Positions 52,841 to 61,030 of a DNA stretch of 64,000 nucleotides are shown one piece after another. A model generated the notes under the pieces. That model worked only from the letters and a program-made list of their open reading frames with translations, was not told the DNA's origin and made no database searches. This DNA is from an uncultured Clostridia bacterium (GTDB lineage: Bacteria; Bacillota; Clostridia; Christensenellales; CAG-917). Position 1 is the stretch's first letter. The number at the start of each line of letters is the position of its first letter. Where the stretch lies: positions 152,165-216,164 of the forward strand of contig CAKQGN010000002.1 of NCBI GenBank assembly GCA_934233745.1. Reading direction: 5' to 3'. Made by a program: the position numbers and the translations under genes.

Positions 52841-53272
52841 ATGAACGAAGTCTTACTTTGCGGAATTTTGAATAGAAACGACCACCTCAAAGTCACCGAC
52901 GCGCTCTTGCTTGCGCTCATCGGCATCGTGGTGGTGTTTATCGTTCTCATTCTGCTTATGCTCATCGTATCGCTCGTGGGCAAGATTTTCGACGGAAGCG
53001 AAAAGCTCAAAGAAAAGCATCCCGAGTGGAACGAAAAAGTGCAGAATCTCAAAGCAAAAATGACCTTCTGGAAAAAGGATAAGGACGAAAAAGTCCCCGA
53101 AGAAGCCCAAGAGCAACCTCTTGCAAAAGGCACTTGCGGAGAACTCAAACTTATCAACACGGACGAGCGCGACGCCGCTATGATTATGGCAATCGTCGCA
53201 GACCAAACAAATACGCCTCTCAACGAGTTGCGTTTCAAATCCATCAAGAGAGTGGAGGATGAACAAAAATGA
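52841..53272 (+). CDS. Decarboxylase gamma-type membrane subunit (OadG-like)
   Basis: The 143-residue product has one TM helix at about 20-48 (LLLALIGIVVVFIVLILLMLIVSLV) and a charged linker. The C-terminal segment GELKLINTDERDAAMIMAIVADQTNTPLNELRFKSI is common to clostridial OadG-like proteins. It should hold the soluble alpha subunit and the biotin carrier at the membrane. It starts 10 bases after the alpha gene and overlaps the carrier gene by ATGA. Confidence 0.85.
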   Translation: MNEVLLCGILNRNDHLKVTDALLLALIGIVVVFIVLILLMLIVSLVGKIFDGSEKLKEKHPEWNEKVQNLKAKMTFWKKDKDEKVPEEAQEQPLAKGTCGELKLINTDERDAAMIMAIVADQTNTPLNELRFKSIKRVEDEQK

Positions 53273-53664
53273 TTTACAAAGTTACGTTAAACGGAAAAAT
53301 TTACGAAGTGGAAGTTGAAAAGGGCGAGGCTGTCATTCAAGCAGAATACGAAGCCGCACTTCCTCAAGCAGCACCGACAGCGGTTGCAACCGCAGCACCT
53401 GCTGCACCTCAAGCACCTCAAGCAAGCGCGCCCCAAGCGGTTGCCGCAGGCGCAAACTCCGTCACGGCACCTATGCCCGGCACAATCAATGCCGTCAAGG
53501 TCACAAGCGGTCAACAAGTCAAAAAGGGCGACGTCCTGTTTATCCTCGAAGCTATGAAGATGGAAAACGAAATCTATGCGGATAAAGACGGTAAGGTCGG
53601 TCAAATATTCGTGCAGAAGGGCGCAAGCGTCAATACGGGCGCTCCTCTTTGCGACTTAAACTGA
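53269..53664 (+). CDS. Biotin carboxyl carrier protein of the decarboxylase
   Basis: The carrier shuttles CO2 on biotin between the alpha and beta subunits. The 131-residue product has a short N-terminal strand region, an Ala/Pro/Gln-rich flexible linker (about 25-60), and a biotinyl domain with EAMKMENEI, where Lys97 should be biotinylated. The linker type is that of MmdC/GcdC-like carriers. Biotin attachment would need the ligase encoded at 9635. Overlap with the previous gene and a 10-base gap to the next show one operon. Confidence 0.92.
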   Translation: MIYKVTLNGKIYEVEVEKGEAVIQAEYEAALPQAAPTAVATAAPAAPQAPQASAPQAVAAGANSVTAPMPGTINAVKVTSGQQVKKGDVLFILEAMKMENEIYADKDGKVGQIFVQKGASVNTGAPLCDLN

Positions 53665-53674
53665 GAGGTTTTGT

Positions 53675-54877
53675 ATGGATATAGGCGAAATCTTAAAAAA
53701 TATTTGGGACGGCAGCGGATATCACCTTTTCGGTCAGGAAGGCGGTTGGCAATCCCTTGTGATGATAATCATCGCGCTGTTTTTCCTTTATCTCGGCATC
53801 AAAAAGCAATTTGAACCGCTGCTCCTTGTGGGCATCGCATTCGGTATGTTGCTTACAAACCTTCCCGCACTCGACGGTGACAAAATTTTCCACCCCGAAT
53901 GGTGGACGGGTGATGCGGCTGTCGCAAACGGCGTTGACTATCTCAATGTCTTGCAACACGGCGGACTTCTCGATATGCTCTACATCGGCGTAAAGACGGG
54001 TGTTTATCCCTGCCTCATCTTCATAGGCGTCGGCGCAATGACGGACTTCGGGCCTATGCTTTCTCGTCCCAGTTCTCTCATTCTCGGCGCAGCTGCGCAA
54101 GGGGGCATATATCTTGTCCTTATACTCGCTGCCGCAATGGGATTCACGGGCGGTGAAGCATCGTCGATTTCAATCATAGCGGGTGCGGACGGACCTACGG
54201 CAATCTTCCTTACAAAGTCGCTTGCTCCGCATTTGCTTGCGCCTATCGCGGTTGCGGCATACTCGTACATGGCACTCATTCCGCTTTTGCAACCTCCGTT
54301 TATGAAGTTGCTCACCACCAAGAAAGAGCGTATGACCGTTATGCAAACAACACGCAAAGTCAGCAAGAAAGAAAAGATTATTTTCCCGATTCTTGTTACA
54401 ATCGTCGTGTCCTTGCTTTTGCCCTCCGTTGCGCCTTTGCTCGGAAGTTTGATGTTCGGCAACCTCTTACGTGAGTGCGGCGTGACCGAGCGTCTTAGCG
54501 ATACCGCTCAAAATGCGCTTATGAACATCGTCACGTTGTTCCTCGGCATCTCCGTCGGCGCAACCGCTGTCGGCTCGACATTCCTCACCTTGTCCACGCT
54601 CAAAATCGTGTTCCTCGGTCTTGCGGGATTTGTGCTTGCCACCATTTGCGGCTTGCTCATCGGCAAATTGCTCTACGTCATCTCGAAAGGAAAAATTAAT
54701 CCTCTCATCGGTTCGGCAGGCGTTTCCGCCGTGCCAATGGCAGCGCGTGTGTCCAACACCGTCGGACTTCAATACAACAAAGGCAACTACCTTCTCATGC
54801 ATGCCATGGGCCCGAATGTGGCAGGTGTAATCGGTTCTGCCGTTGCGGCAGGTTTCCTCCTCGCTGTATTCGGATAA
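53675..54877 (+). CDS. oadB: Na+-translocating decarboxylase beta subunit
   Basis: This integral membrane subunit decarboxylates carboxybiotin and pumps Na+ out. The 400-residue product has about nine to eleven hydrophobic segments and family motifs GVGAMTDFGPMLSRPSSLILGAAAQGGIY, SISIIAGADGPTAIFL (with the conserved Asp), and near the end GSAGVSAVPMAARVSNTVGLQYN...LLMHAMGPNVAGVIGSAVAAG. It is the last gene of the operon. Its TAA is contained in the left arm of hairpin element copy 4. Confidence 0.95.
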   Translation: MDIGEILKNIWDGSGYHLFGQEGGWQSLVMIIIALFFLYLGIKKQFEPLLLVGIAFGMLLTNLPALDGDKIFHPEWWTGDAAVANGVDYLNVLQHGGLLDMLYIGVKTGVYPCLIFIGVGAMTDFGPMLSRPSSLILGAAAQGGIYLVLILAAAMGFTGGEASSISIIAGADGPTAIFLTKSLAPHLLAPIAVAAYSYMALIPLLQPPFMKLLTTKKERMTVMQTTRKVSKKEKIIFPILVTIVVSLLLPSVAPLLGSLMFGNLLRECGVTERLSDTAQNALMNIVTLFLGISVGATAVGSTFLTLSTLKIVFLGLAGFVLATICGLLIGKLLYVISKGKINPLIGSAGVSAVPMAARVSNTVGLQYNKGNYLLMHAMGPNVAGVIGSAVAAGFLLAVFG

Positions 54878-55000
54878 AACCGCACCAAATCGCGCCTAAC
54901 TTTGTCAGAGGCATCCGCCTGTCAACTCATGTACTTCATGTACATTAGGGTTGCCATTCGGATGCCTCTTTCTTGTTATGTATCGATTTGGTGTGGTTTT
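54876..55000 (+). repeat. Covarying gene-end hairpin element, copy 4 (type B)
   Basis: Outer arms of 17 bases (54876-54892 with 54984-55000) pair fully, with one G-U pair. The left arm starts within the oadB stop. The inner helix is GAGGCATCCG/CGGATGCCTC, then ATGTAC/GTACAT. GTTTTC follows, so it could also terminate transcription. Confidence 0.88.
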
Positions 55001-55454
55001 GTTTTCGTACTCTACAAGAGGAGAATGGTGTGAACTCTTAAATAAAACGTCACCCCTTCCCTTCGGGCATTCCCCTATTGCTCAAAATTATGCGGTTATT
55101 CTGCAAAACAACACATCGTTCGCAAGAGGGGAAGTCGGCACTCGCATAGATAGGGGCAATTCTCTCATTATGCCACTTCGCCTGCGTGGCGGCTACGCAA
55201 CAGAATGCCACGCATTCTCGTACTTTTCATCAAGCTCGGCGCTCATATTCTCGCCGCCTTGCGGCTCGCACTTTGAATAGGCACATTCCGTGTATAAGAA
55301 CGCCTTGAATGAGTGTACGTTCGGGTGTGGGTATCCCACCCGCAACTGCAACGGAGTTGCAATATCACTTGCGCAAAGCGCAAATATCACTGTTGCAAAA
55401 AGCAACAATATCACGCACGCTTTGCGTGCATATCTCTTATTAAGCAAGGCGCAA
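55001..55454. repeat. Mosaic repeat island 5
   Basis: It contains a CTCGCATAGATAGGG block at 55141-55155, AAGCTCGGCGCTCATATTC at about 55230, TCGGGTGTGGG at about 55321 and the third mini-hairpin array. The order matches island 2. No gene is supported. Confidence 0.75.
55348..55429 (+). repeat. Four-mini-hairpin array, copy 3
   Basis: GCAACggaGTTGC (55348), TTGCGCaaaGCGCAA (55369), GTTGCaaaaaGCAAC (55392) and GCACGCtttGCGTGC (55415). Stems match copy 1 while loop bases differ. Confidence 0.85.
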
Positions 55455-56231
55455 CTACTTTACGATTTCTCCCGTTCGCGCCGATTGGTATATAACCCAA
55501 TACCCGTTTTCGCTATCGCCGACAGGAAGCCAAACGCAGGCGTTTTCAAGTTCGGAAGGAGGGGTTTGTTTGGAGGTTGCCGGGACGCCGTAGCATATAA
55601 AAGACGGTTCGTCGTCATTGAAAAGCAAACCGACCACATAGTAGTCGTCGGCGGTTTGCACATGCACCCATTTTGAGTTTGCAACAGCTTCGTTAAGTGT
55701 TTTTTCTTCGGGGTAGCACACAAAAAGCTCGTCTATCTGAGGCTTGACCGCATAATAAAAATTGTTGCCGTCATACTTTGTCCATTCGTCAAGATTTAAG
55801 TCTTTGAGAGTTGCGCCTGTTTTGAGGTCTGCGTTTTTTTGTTCGCAAACGGTATCTTCGGCGGCTGCGGTATGGTTGTCAAAGAAGGATTTTACGGTTG
55901 ATTTTACGGCGTTTTGTTTTTGGAACTCGTCGATTCTTTTCAAAATCTTTCCGTTCGGGATATTTCCTCCGAACATTGTAACGGAGCTTGAACGAACGAC
56001 GCATCCGAATTCGCCATTTGCGCAAAACGGCACTTGAAATGTCGTATTTGTGTCATAAAGCTTGATTTGTGTGATATTGTCCCCAACCAAATACAGTGAA
56101 GCGTTTGACGGACGAAAGTCCAGATTGCATGTGCCTTTGACTGCGCTGTCCTTGCCTTGTACGCTTTGCATTTTTACGATTCCTTTATGTCCCGCACCGC
56201 TTAAAACTACGATTTCTTTTTTATTGTCCAT
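55455..56231 (-). CDS. Hypothetical protein
   Basis: I do not recognise this 258-residue protein. AGAGGTGA before the ATG supports the start. There is no signal peptide or TM segment. The N-terminal 90 residues look like a small beta domain with repeated G-rich turns (SGAGHKGIVKMQSVQGKDSAVKG). Residues about 95-150 are charged and helical, and the end (WVHVQTADDYYVVGLLFNDDEPSFICYGVP) forms a second alpha/beta part. It stands alone on the minus strand between the decarboxylase and dehydratase operons. Confidence 0.7.
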   Translation of the reverse strand: MDNKKEIVVLSGAGHKGIVKMQSVQGKDSAVKGTCNLDFRPSNASLYLVGDNITQIKLYDTNTTFQVPFCANGEFGCVVRSSSVTMFGGNIPNGKILKRIDEFQKQNAVKSTVKSFFDNHTAAAEDTVCEQKNADLKTGATLKDLNLDEWTKYDGNNFYYAVKPQIDELFVCYPEEKTLNEAVANSKWVHVQTADDYYVVGLLFNDDEPSFICYGVPATSKQTPPSELENACVWLPVGDSENGYWVIYQSARTGEIVK

Positions 56232-56501
56232 GCGTCACCTCTCGTATAAAGTTATGCCGAAGAGGCGGCGACTATTCTTTTTAAGTCTTGAAAAAACAAG
56301 GCAATCGTGCATGATGTTTTTTTGCGGCAATATGCTATCGTTCCGGCGGTTGTTTTTGTCGCATGCACCCTCGGTTCGAGAAGATGTAAAAGTGCAAAAG
56401 AAAGCTGCAAACGACCGTAAAATATCCGCCGAATCGCAGGCATGAACATCGAAAGTTGTCACGCCGCTTTATTTTGGTATTTTTTCATATAAATCGGTAA
56501 A

Positions 56502-56534
56502 ATTGTATGGATATTTTTTCAAATATTGTATGGA
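56502..56534 (+). promoter_or_regulatory. Direct repeat ATTGTATGGA (twice) at the dehydratase promoter
   Basis: The 10-base word occurs at 56502-56511 and 56525-56534. The 23-base period is close to two helical turns, and the second copy overlaps the -35. This is the layout of an activator or repressor binding two sites on one face. Confidence 0.6.
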
Positions 56535-56559
56535 CAACAAAATGCTACCGTGTTACTAT
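56531..56559 (+). promoter_or_regulatory. Promoter of the 2-hydroxyacyl-CoA dehydratase operon
   Basis: TGGACA at 56531-56536, 17-base spacer, TACTAT at 56554-56559. The leader before the ATG at 56688 is about 120 bases. Confidence 0.7.
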
Positions 56560-56562
56560 ATA

Positions 56563-56584
56563 GACATATTGTGCGATATATGTC
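56563..56584 (+). promoter_or_regulatory. Inverted repeat at the dehydratase transcription start
   Basis: GACATAT (56563-56569) and ATATGTC (56578-56584) form a perfect seven-base inverted repeat with an eight-base spacer, over the expected start site. It is a plausible repressor operator or 5' hairpin. Outside these sites the 56232-56500 stretch shows no gene. Confidence 0.5.
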
Positions 56585-56687
56585 GCATGATGACGATTGC
56601 CGATTTGCATGGTTGATTTCAATTTTGTTTTTCGACACACCGCAACAAAAAATTAAGGATTTTTCCGAAATAATACAGGAGTAAATT

Positions 56688-57896
56688 ATGAGAGATCTCA
56701 AACACTTGCTTTACTTTGAGAACTTGCTGCAAGAAGCCAACAACGAGCTTGTGCAGAAAGCGGTCAAAGAGGACGGCAAACTTGCGCTCGGATACACGTG
56801 TTATCACGTTCCCGAAGTGCTGCTCAATCTCGACAATTGCGTAAGCGTAAGATTGCGTGCGCCGCGAACGGGCTCCGTGGATATTGCCACATACTATCTC
56901 AGCCCCTTCATTTGCGGGTTTGCAAAAGCGTTGCTCGAGAGAGGCATAGAGGGCGGTTACGGCTTTTTGTCGGCATTGTTTGCGGGCGAAACATGCAGCG
57001 AAATGAACAGAACAATCGAACATTTCGAGCTTCTTCGCCTTGTCGACAACGACAAATTTTTCGTCAGCATTTTCGATATGCCGTTCAAGACCGACGACCA
57101 CTGTCTTGAAAGCTATGTCAATCAAATGCGCTTGAAAGTTTTGGACAAACTGAAAGACGTTTACGGCGTGGACACCTCTGACGAGGCGATGAGAAAAGCC
57201 GTCGAGCTTCACAACAGAGTTTGCCGCGCAATCACCGCGATCGGCGAGTTCAGAAAGGAAGAGAATCCGCGTATCACGGGCTATGAGTTTCACGTGCTTT
57301 GCCTTGTGACATTTGCTTGCCCCAAATATCTCATCGTTGACAAACTCGAAGAAACTCTCGAAGAGATCAGACACAGAGAACCCGATTCCAAGAAATTTTA
57401 TAGGGCGAGAATCGTGCTTGTCGGCAGCGAAATCGACGATCCCGATTTTACAAAACTTTTTGAGGACAGCGGCGCATACGTTGTTGCCGACAGATATTGT
57501 TTCGGTTCTATGCCCGGAAGAGAGGAGATTGTCCTCAACGACAACGAAGACGTGCTTACGCAAATCTGCCGCCACTATATGAAGACCTGTCAATGTCCGA
57601 GATATATGGAACACGAGAAAGTCGAGGACAGAAGGCAGTACGTCAAAAAACTTGTTGAAGAATACCATGCCGACGGCGTCGTGTACGAACAGCTCAAGTT
57701 CTGCGAGTATTGGGGCTATGAGCGTGCGCTCGCGTCCTATATAATGATCAACGAGTTCGGTATTCCCGCAATCGCAATCGACCGTCAGTATACGGCAAGC
57801 GCGTCGGGACAACTGCGCACGAGAATTCAAGCGTTTGTCGAAAGCCTTGAAATCAAACATATCCAAAAGGCAAAAGCCGTTAAGGCGAGCAAGTGA
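56688..57896 (+). CDS. 2-hydroxyacyl-CoA dehydratase, HgdB/D-type subunit 1
   Basis: It is one subunit of the [4Fe-4S] radical dehydratase that removes water from (R)-2-hydroxyacyl-CoA. The 402-residue product has the HGD-D family pattern: LGYTCYHVPEVLL near 30-42, FAGETCSEMNRTIEHF near 100, a Cys-rich middle including CQCPRYMEHE near 303, and YEQLKFCEYWGYERA near 325-340. Clustered Cys residues can ligate the Fe-S cluster. GGAG lies nine bases before the ATG. The substrate (glutarate, lactate, phenyllactate or other types) cannot be inferred, as no CoA-transferase or hydroxyacid dehydrogenase adjoins. Confidence 0.88.
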   Translation: MRDLKHLLYFENLLQEANNELVQKAVKEDGKLALGYTCYHVPEVLLNLDNCVSVRLRAPRTGSVDIATYYLSPFICGFAKALLERGIEGGYGFLSALFAGETCSEMNRTIEHFELLRLVDNDKFFVSIFDMPFKTDDHCLESYVNQMRLKVLDKLKDVYGVDTSDEAMRKAVELHNRVCRAITAIGEFRKEENPRITGYEFHVLCLVTFACPKYLIVDKLEETLEEIRHREPDSKKFYRARIVLVGSEIDDPDFTKLFEDSGAYVVADRYCFGSMPGREEIVLNDNEDVLTQICRHYMKTCQCPRYMEHEKVEDRRQYVKKLVEEYHADGVVYEQLKFCEYWGYERALASYIMINEFGIPAIAIDRQYTASASGQLRTRIQAFVESLEIKHIQKAKAVKASK

Positions 57897-57904
57897 GGTG
57901 GGCT

Positions 57905-59449
57905 ATGGCAAAGAAAAAATACGGCGGATACAAAAATCTGCACGAAGATAAAACAGGACTTCTCAAACACCGCGAATGGCGCGGACTTAAAGACACGCTC
58001 GTAGATTATTGGCGTTGGCTCGTCACGTGGAAAGACATGATTGTGATGGTGCTCAAAAACCCCGTCGCCGTCGTCAAAGGTCTTTGGAGATATCGCTGGA
58101 TGGCAACCTATCTTTCTACGCCCGCTTTTGTTGATCGTCACACCGAAGGCTTGCGCGGGCCGCAACTTTTGATGACTCATCTTCATTTCAACATGATCGT
58201 CAAGCACGCAACGGGACTTATTCTCACGGCATTCGAGGCTGACGAAAAGATGTTCCCCAAAAACAAAAAGAGCAAAAAACTCGTTTGCGTGGACGAACTT
58301 ATCCCGGCAGAGTTTATCGCAGGTTTCCCCAACCTCAAAATGTACCCGATGCAAACCATGCCCATCTTCCTTTCAAGCATGGTTGACCAACTTGTCGTGC
58401 CGCCATACCTCGACGCAATCGAGAGCTTCGGCGTGCCTGCCGACGTATGTCCTCTTCCCAGCGCGGAAGCAGGCGTTTGCGTTGACGACGACTATCCCAA
58501 ACTCGGCAAGTGCATGATCACCTGCAATATGCCTTGCGACGGTTCTATCATGACAACAACCTTCCAGGACAGATATTTCAAACTGCCTACGCACGTGTAC
58601 AACGTTCCTTTGAGATACAAGGGCGAGGACGTGCAGAAATACGCCGTCGACGAAATCAAAGATATGATCAAATTCGTCGAAGAGCAAACGGGCGAAAAGT
58701 GGAATTGGGATACGTTTATCGCCGCGCTCGAAAGCTACAACAAGCAACTCGATTTCGAGCTTAAAAAGTGGGACGTCAACAAGACCAAATATCCGCAAAT
58801 GACGGGCGCTACGTTCTGGCTTTATAGGCTTTATTACTATCATCTTTCGGGCGGCTACGACAAACGCTTCCTGAAAGTCGACAAGAAAGTCAACAAAATC
58901 ATGGAAAAAGCGTACGAAAAGAAGACGAAAGCAAGCAAGGAAATGCGTCACCGCGCAATCGTGTGGAGTTGCCCTGCAAACTATTATACCTCTTTTGCAA
59001 ACTGGCTTGAAAACTGCTGGGGTATAAACGTCGTCATGGATATGGAAACCATGATTTCCTATCTGAAATTCCGCACCGACACGCACGAACACGCTCTTGA
59101 AGACCTCGCAAAGACCTACCAGCGCGCCACAATGCGTACTCACACAAAAGGCGGCTATGCAAACGTCCTCAACGAGTGTTGGAGAGTTGCCGAAGAATAC
59201 AATGTCGACACCATCATCATGTATGACCAGATTTCATGCAAGGGTATGGACGGACTTGTGGGTATCTTTGACGACCAGGCAAGAGAGAGAGGCTACAATT
59301 TCATCTGGGTTCAACAAGACCTTATGGACAGCAGAACGATATCTCGCAGAGATATGCGTGAACAGGTAAACAAATATATGACAACCGTTTTGCAAGAAAA
59401 GCCGATTGACGAGAGTTTGCTCGACTTCGACGATTCCGAAGCATGGTAA
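57905..59449 (+). CDS. 2-hydroxyacyl-CoA dehydratase, HGD-D family subunit 2
   Basis: The start is the ATG at 57905 behind GAGGTGGG, eight bases after the first subunit. The 514-residue product is longer than typical 2-hydroxyacyl-CoA dehydratase subunits (about 400-480), because of a basic N-terminal extension of about 90 residues. Family features are DVCPLPSAEAGVCVDDDYP near 185, TCNMPCDGSIM near 205, VWSCPANYYTSFANWLE near 360 and YDQISCKGMDG near 445. It should pair with the preceding protein as a heterodimer that the activator at 59472 reduces. Confidence 0.87.
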   Translation: MAKKKYGGYKNLHEDKTGLLKHREWRGLKDTLVDYWRWLVTWKDMIVMVLKNPVAVVKGLWRYRWMATYLSTPAFVDRHTEGLRGPQLLMTHLHFNMIVKHATGLILTAFEADEKMFPKNKKSKKLVCVDELIPAEFIAGFPNLKMYPMQTMPIFLSSMVDQLVVPPYLDAIESFGVPADVCPLPSAEAGVCVDDDYPKLGKCMITCNMPCDGSIMTTTFQDRYFKLPTHVYNVPLRYKGEDVQKYAVDEIKDMIKFVEEQTGEKWNWDTFIAALESYNKQLDFELKKWDVNKTKYPQMTGATFWLYRLYYYHLSGGYDKRFLKVDKKVNKIMEKAYEKKTKASKEMRHRAIVWSCPANYYTSFANWLENCWGINVVMDMETMISYLKFRTDTHEHALEDLAKTYQRATMRTHTKGGYANVLNECWRVAEEYNVDTIIMYDQISCKGMDGLVGIFDDQARERGYNFIWVQQDLMDSRTISRRDMREQVNKYMTTVLQEKPIDESLLDFDDSEAW

Positions 59450-59471
59450 GGAAAAAAGGAGAAAATAAATT

Positions 59472-60269
59472 ATGAAATATTTTGGCGGATGCGACGTAGG
59501 TTCAACCTACACAAAGGCAGTCATCATGGACGAGAACGGCAAAGTTCTCGCTCACACAACGATAAAGAGCAAAATCAATGCGGCTCTCTCTGCGGAAGCG
59601 GCTATGAACGACGTAGTGGCGCAAGTGCCCGAACTTAAAGGCGACGTGAAAAACCTTTCATATCTTGTCGGTACGGGATATGGCAGAAACAAGGTCGCAA
59701 CGGCAGACGAGAACATCTCCGAAATCTCTTGCCACGCTATGGGCGTTCACATCACCGATCCAAGCGTCAAGGCAATCATCGATATCGGCGGACAAGACAT
59801 CAAAGGCATCGCAATCGACACGGACGGCACTGTAAAGAACTTTGCAATGAACGACAAGTGCGCCGCAGGTACGGGACGCTTCTTTGAAGCGATGGCTCGC
59901 TCCTTCGAAATGTCTTTGAGCGACTTTTCAAAGCTCTCTCTCAAAGCAAAGAACGTCATTCCCATCTCGGCGCAATGCACGGTTTTTGCGGAATCCGAGG
60001 TTATCTCGCTTGTGGGTGAAGGCAAGCCTATGGACGAGATTGCGGCAGGAATAGAGATGTCTGTTGCAAAAAGGTGCTTTGTCATGGCAAAGAAAGCGGG
60101 CGCAACGGACAGCATAACACTCTCGGGCGGCTGTGCAAAGAACGACGGACTCAAACAAGCGATCGAGCAAGTGTTGAAGATCAAGGTTATCGATCTTCCC
60201 ATCGATCCGCAACTTATGGGCGCACTCGGCGCGGCAGAGTACGCAAGACAAAAGGGCTTGGCTCAATAA
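59472..60269 (+). CDS. 2-hydroxyacyl-CoA dehydratase activator ATPase (HgdC-like)
   Basis: The homodimeric [4Fe-4S] ATPase injects one electron into the dehydratase at the cost of ATP. The 265-residue product is of the BadF/BadG/BcrA/BcrD class: GCDVGSTYTKAVIMD at 6-20, IDIGGQDIKGIAID near 100, and the two bridging cysteines Cys130 (NDKCAAGTG) and Cys169 (SAQCTVFAESE), as in Acidaminococcus HgdC. The C-terminus has TLSGGCAKNDGL. It follows the large subunit by 22 bases with AAGGAG upstream. An electron donor (ferredoxin or flavodoxin) is not encoded beside it. Confidence 0.95.
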   Translation: MKYFGGCDVGSTYTKAVIMDENGKVLAHTTIKSKINAALSAEAAMNDVVAQVPELKGDVKNLSYLVGTGYGRNKVATADENISEISCHAMGVHITDPSVKAIIDIGGQDIKGIAIDTDGTVKNFAMNDKCAAGTGRFFEAMARSFEMSLSDFSKLSLKAKNVIPISAQCTVFAESEVISLVGEGKPMDEIAAGIEMSVAKRCFVMAKKAGATDSITLSGGCAKNDGLKQAIEQVLKIKVIDLPIDPQLMGALGAAEYARQKGLAQ

Positions 60270-60279
60270 GGAGGCTATT

Positions 60280-60477
60280 ATGATTTCAACGACATTGGCA
60301 TTGAGCGGCGGAGCGATTGCAGGAATCGTCATCGGAAGCATTGCTGCTGTTTTGCTTGCTTTCTTCCTCATCACGTTCACCGTTTACTGGTTCAACCTCG
60401 ATATGAAATTCATCTATTGGTTTTACAAGAAGATGAAGGGGCATTATGACCACATGGAGCGCACCCACAAATTATAA
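60280..60477 (+). CDS. Small single-TM protein at the end of the dehydratase operon
   Basis: The 65-residue product has one long hydrophobic helix (about 8-36) and a basic, aromatic C-terminal tail (FIYWFYKKMKGHYDHMERTHKL). AGGAGG before the ATG and the 10-base gap to the activator gene make it a real member of the operon. I know no family function; it could be a membrane anchor for the activator or dehydratase. Its TAA is inside the left arm of hairpin element copy 5. Confidence 0.8.
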   Translation: MISTTLALSGGAIAGIVIGSIAAVLLAFFLITFTVYWFNLDMKFIYWFYKKMKGHYDHMERTHKL

Positions 60478-60599
60478 TTTGCTAAACGGCGAATAACTGT
60501 GTCAGAGCCACTTGTCCGTCAGCTCATGTACTATATGTGCATTAGGGCTTCCGTTCAAGTGGCTCTTTCTTGTTCTTCATCCGTTTAGCAAATTATAAT
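60471..60599 (+). repeat. Covarying gene-end hairpin element, copy 5 (A/B hybrid)
   Basis: Perfect 19-base arms (60471-60489 with 60581-60599) include the TAA of the preceding gene. AACTGTGTCAGAG is type A-like, while CAGCTCATGTAC...GTGCATTAGGGCTT is type B-like. The inner helix is GAGCCACTTG/CAAGTGGCTC. Confidence 0.9.
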
Positions 60600-60716
60600 C
60601 ATTAATTATTTAACTTTGTCAGACGCACCCTCTCGACAACTCATTTACAATTAGTAAATTAGGGTTGCCGCTTGGGTGCGTCTTTCGCGTTCTGTATCGA
60701 TTTAGCGCATTATAAT
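60592..60716 (+). repeat. Covarying gene-end hairpin element, copy 6 (type B)
   Basis: The inner helix GACGCACCC/GGGTGCGTC (60622-60630 with 60674-60682) encloses ATTTAC/GTAAAT, a compensated change from ATGTAC/GTACAT. Its right arm TTTAGCGCATTATAAT also complements the left arm of copy 5. Confidence 0.85.
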
Positions 60717-61030
60717 GGGGCTTGTATACTTATCCTGTGTCAATTCGCAGACGGAACACGAGCCGCAACGGCGGCGAGCCTATGAGCGCCGAACTTGACG
60801 GATAGTACAAGCGACTGCGCCGTCTGTTGGCCACTGCCTGGCGCACAAAGCGCAGTGGAATAATGAGTGGACGATACTTATCTATGTGAGTGCCGACTTC
60901 CCCTCTTGCGAACGATGAAAATCCTTTTAGAGAAATGACACAAGTTTGAGCAATAGGGGAAAGCCCGAAGGGAAGGGGTGACGTGTTATTTAGGGTGCAC
61001 GACGCTACCCTCTTGTAAAGCAAAAATCTG
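60717..61030. repeat. Mosaic repeat island 6 (inverted orientation)
   Basis: It carries GAACACGAGCCGCAACGGCG-type sequence at about 60754 and an inverted, degenerate TAGATA block at about 60880, as in islands 1 and 8. From 61031 to 61235 the sequence is AT-rich leader of pckA, with a TATAAT at 61129-61134 but no convincing -35. Confidence 0.65.

Noticed and set aside
51427..54877. Methylmalonyl-CoA or glutaconyl-CoA decarboxylase
   Set aside because: The alpha subunit is of the OadA/PYC class, not the acyl-CoA carboxyltransferase class, although the carrier resembles MmdC/GcdC. Oxaloacetate is therefore preferred.
60471..60599. Integron attC site (hairpin after stop codon, CCTAAC-like and GTT core bases in type B)
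   Set aside because: The right-hand core is not GTTRRRY, pairing continues 17-19 bases beyond the core, and there is no integrase or cassette array.
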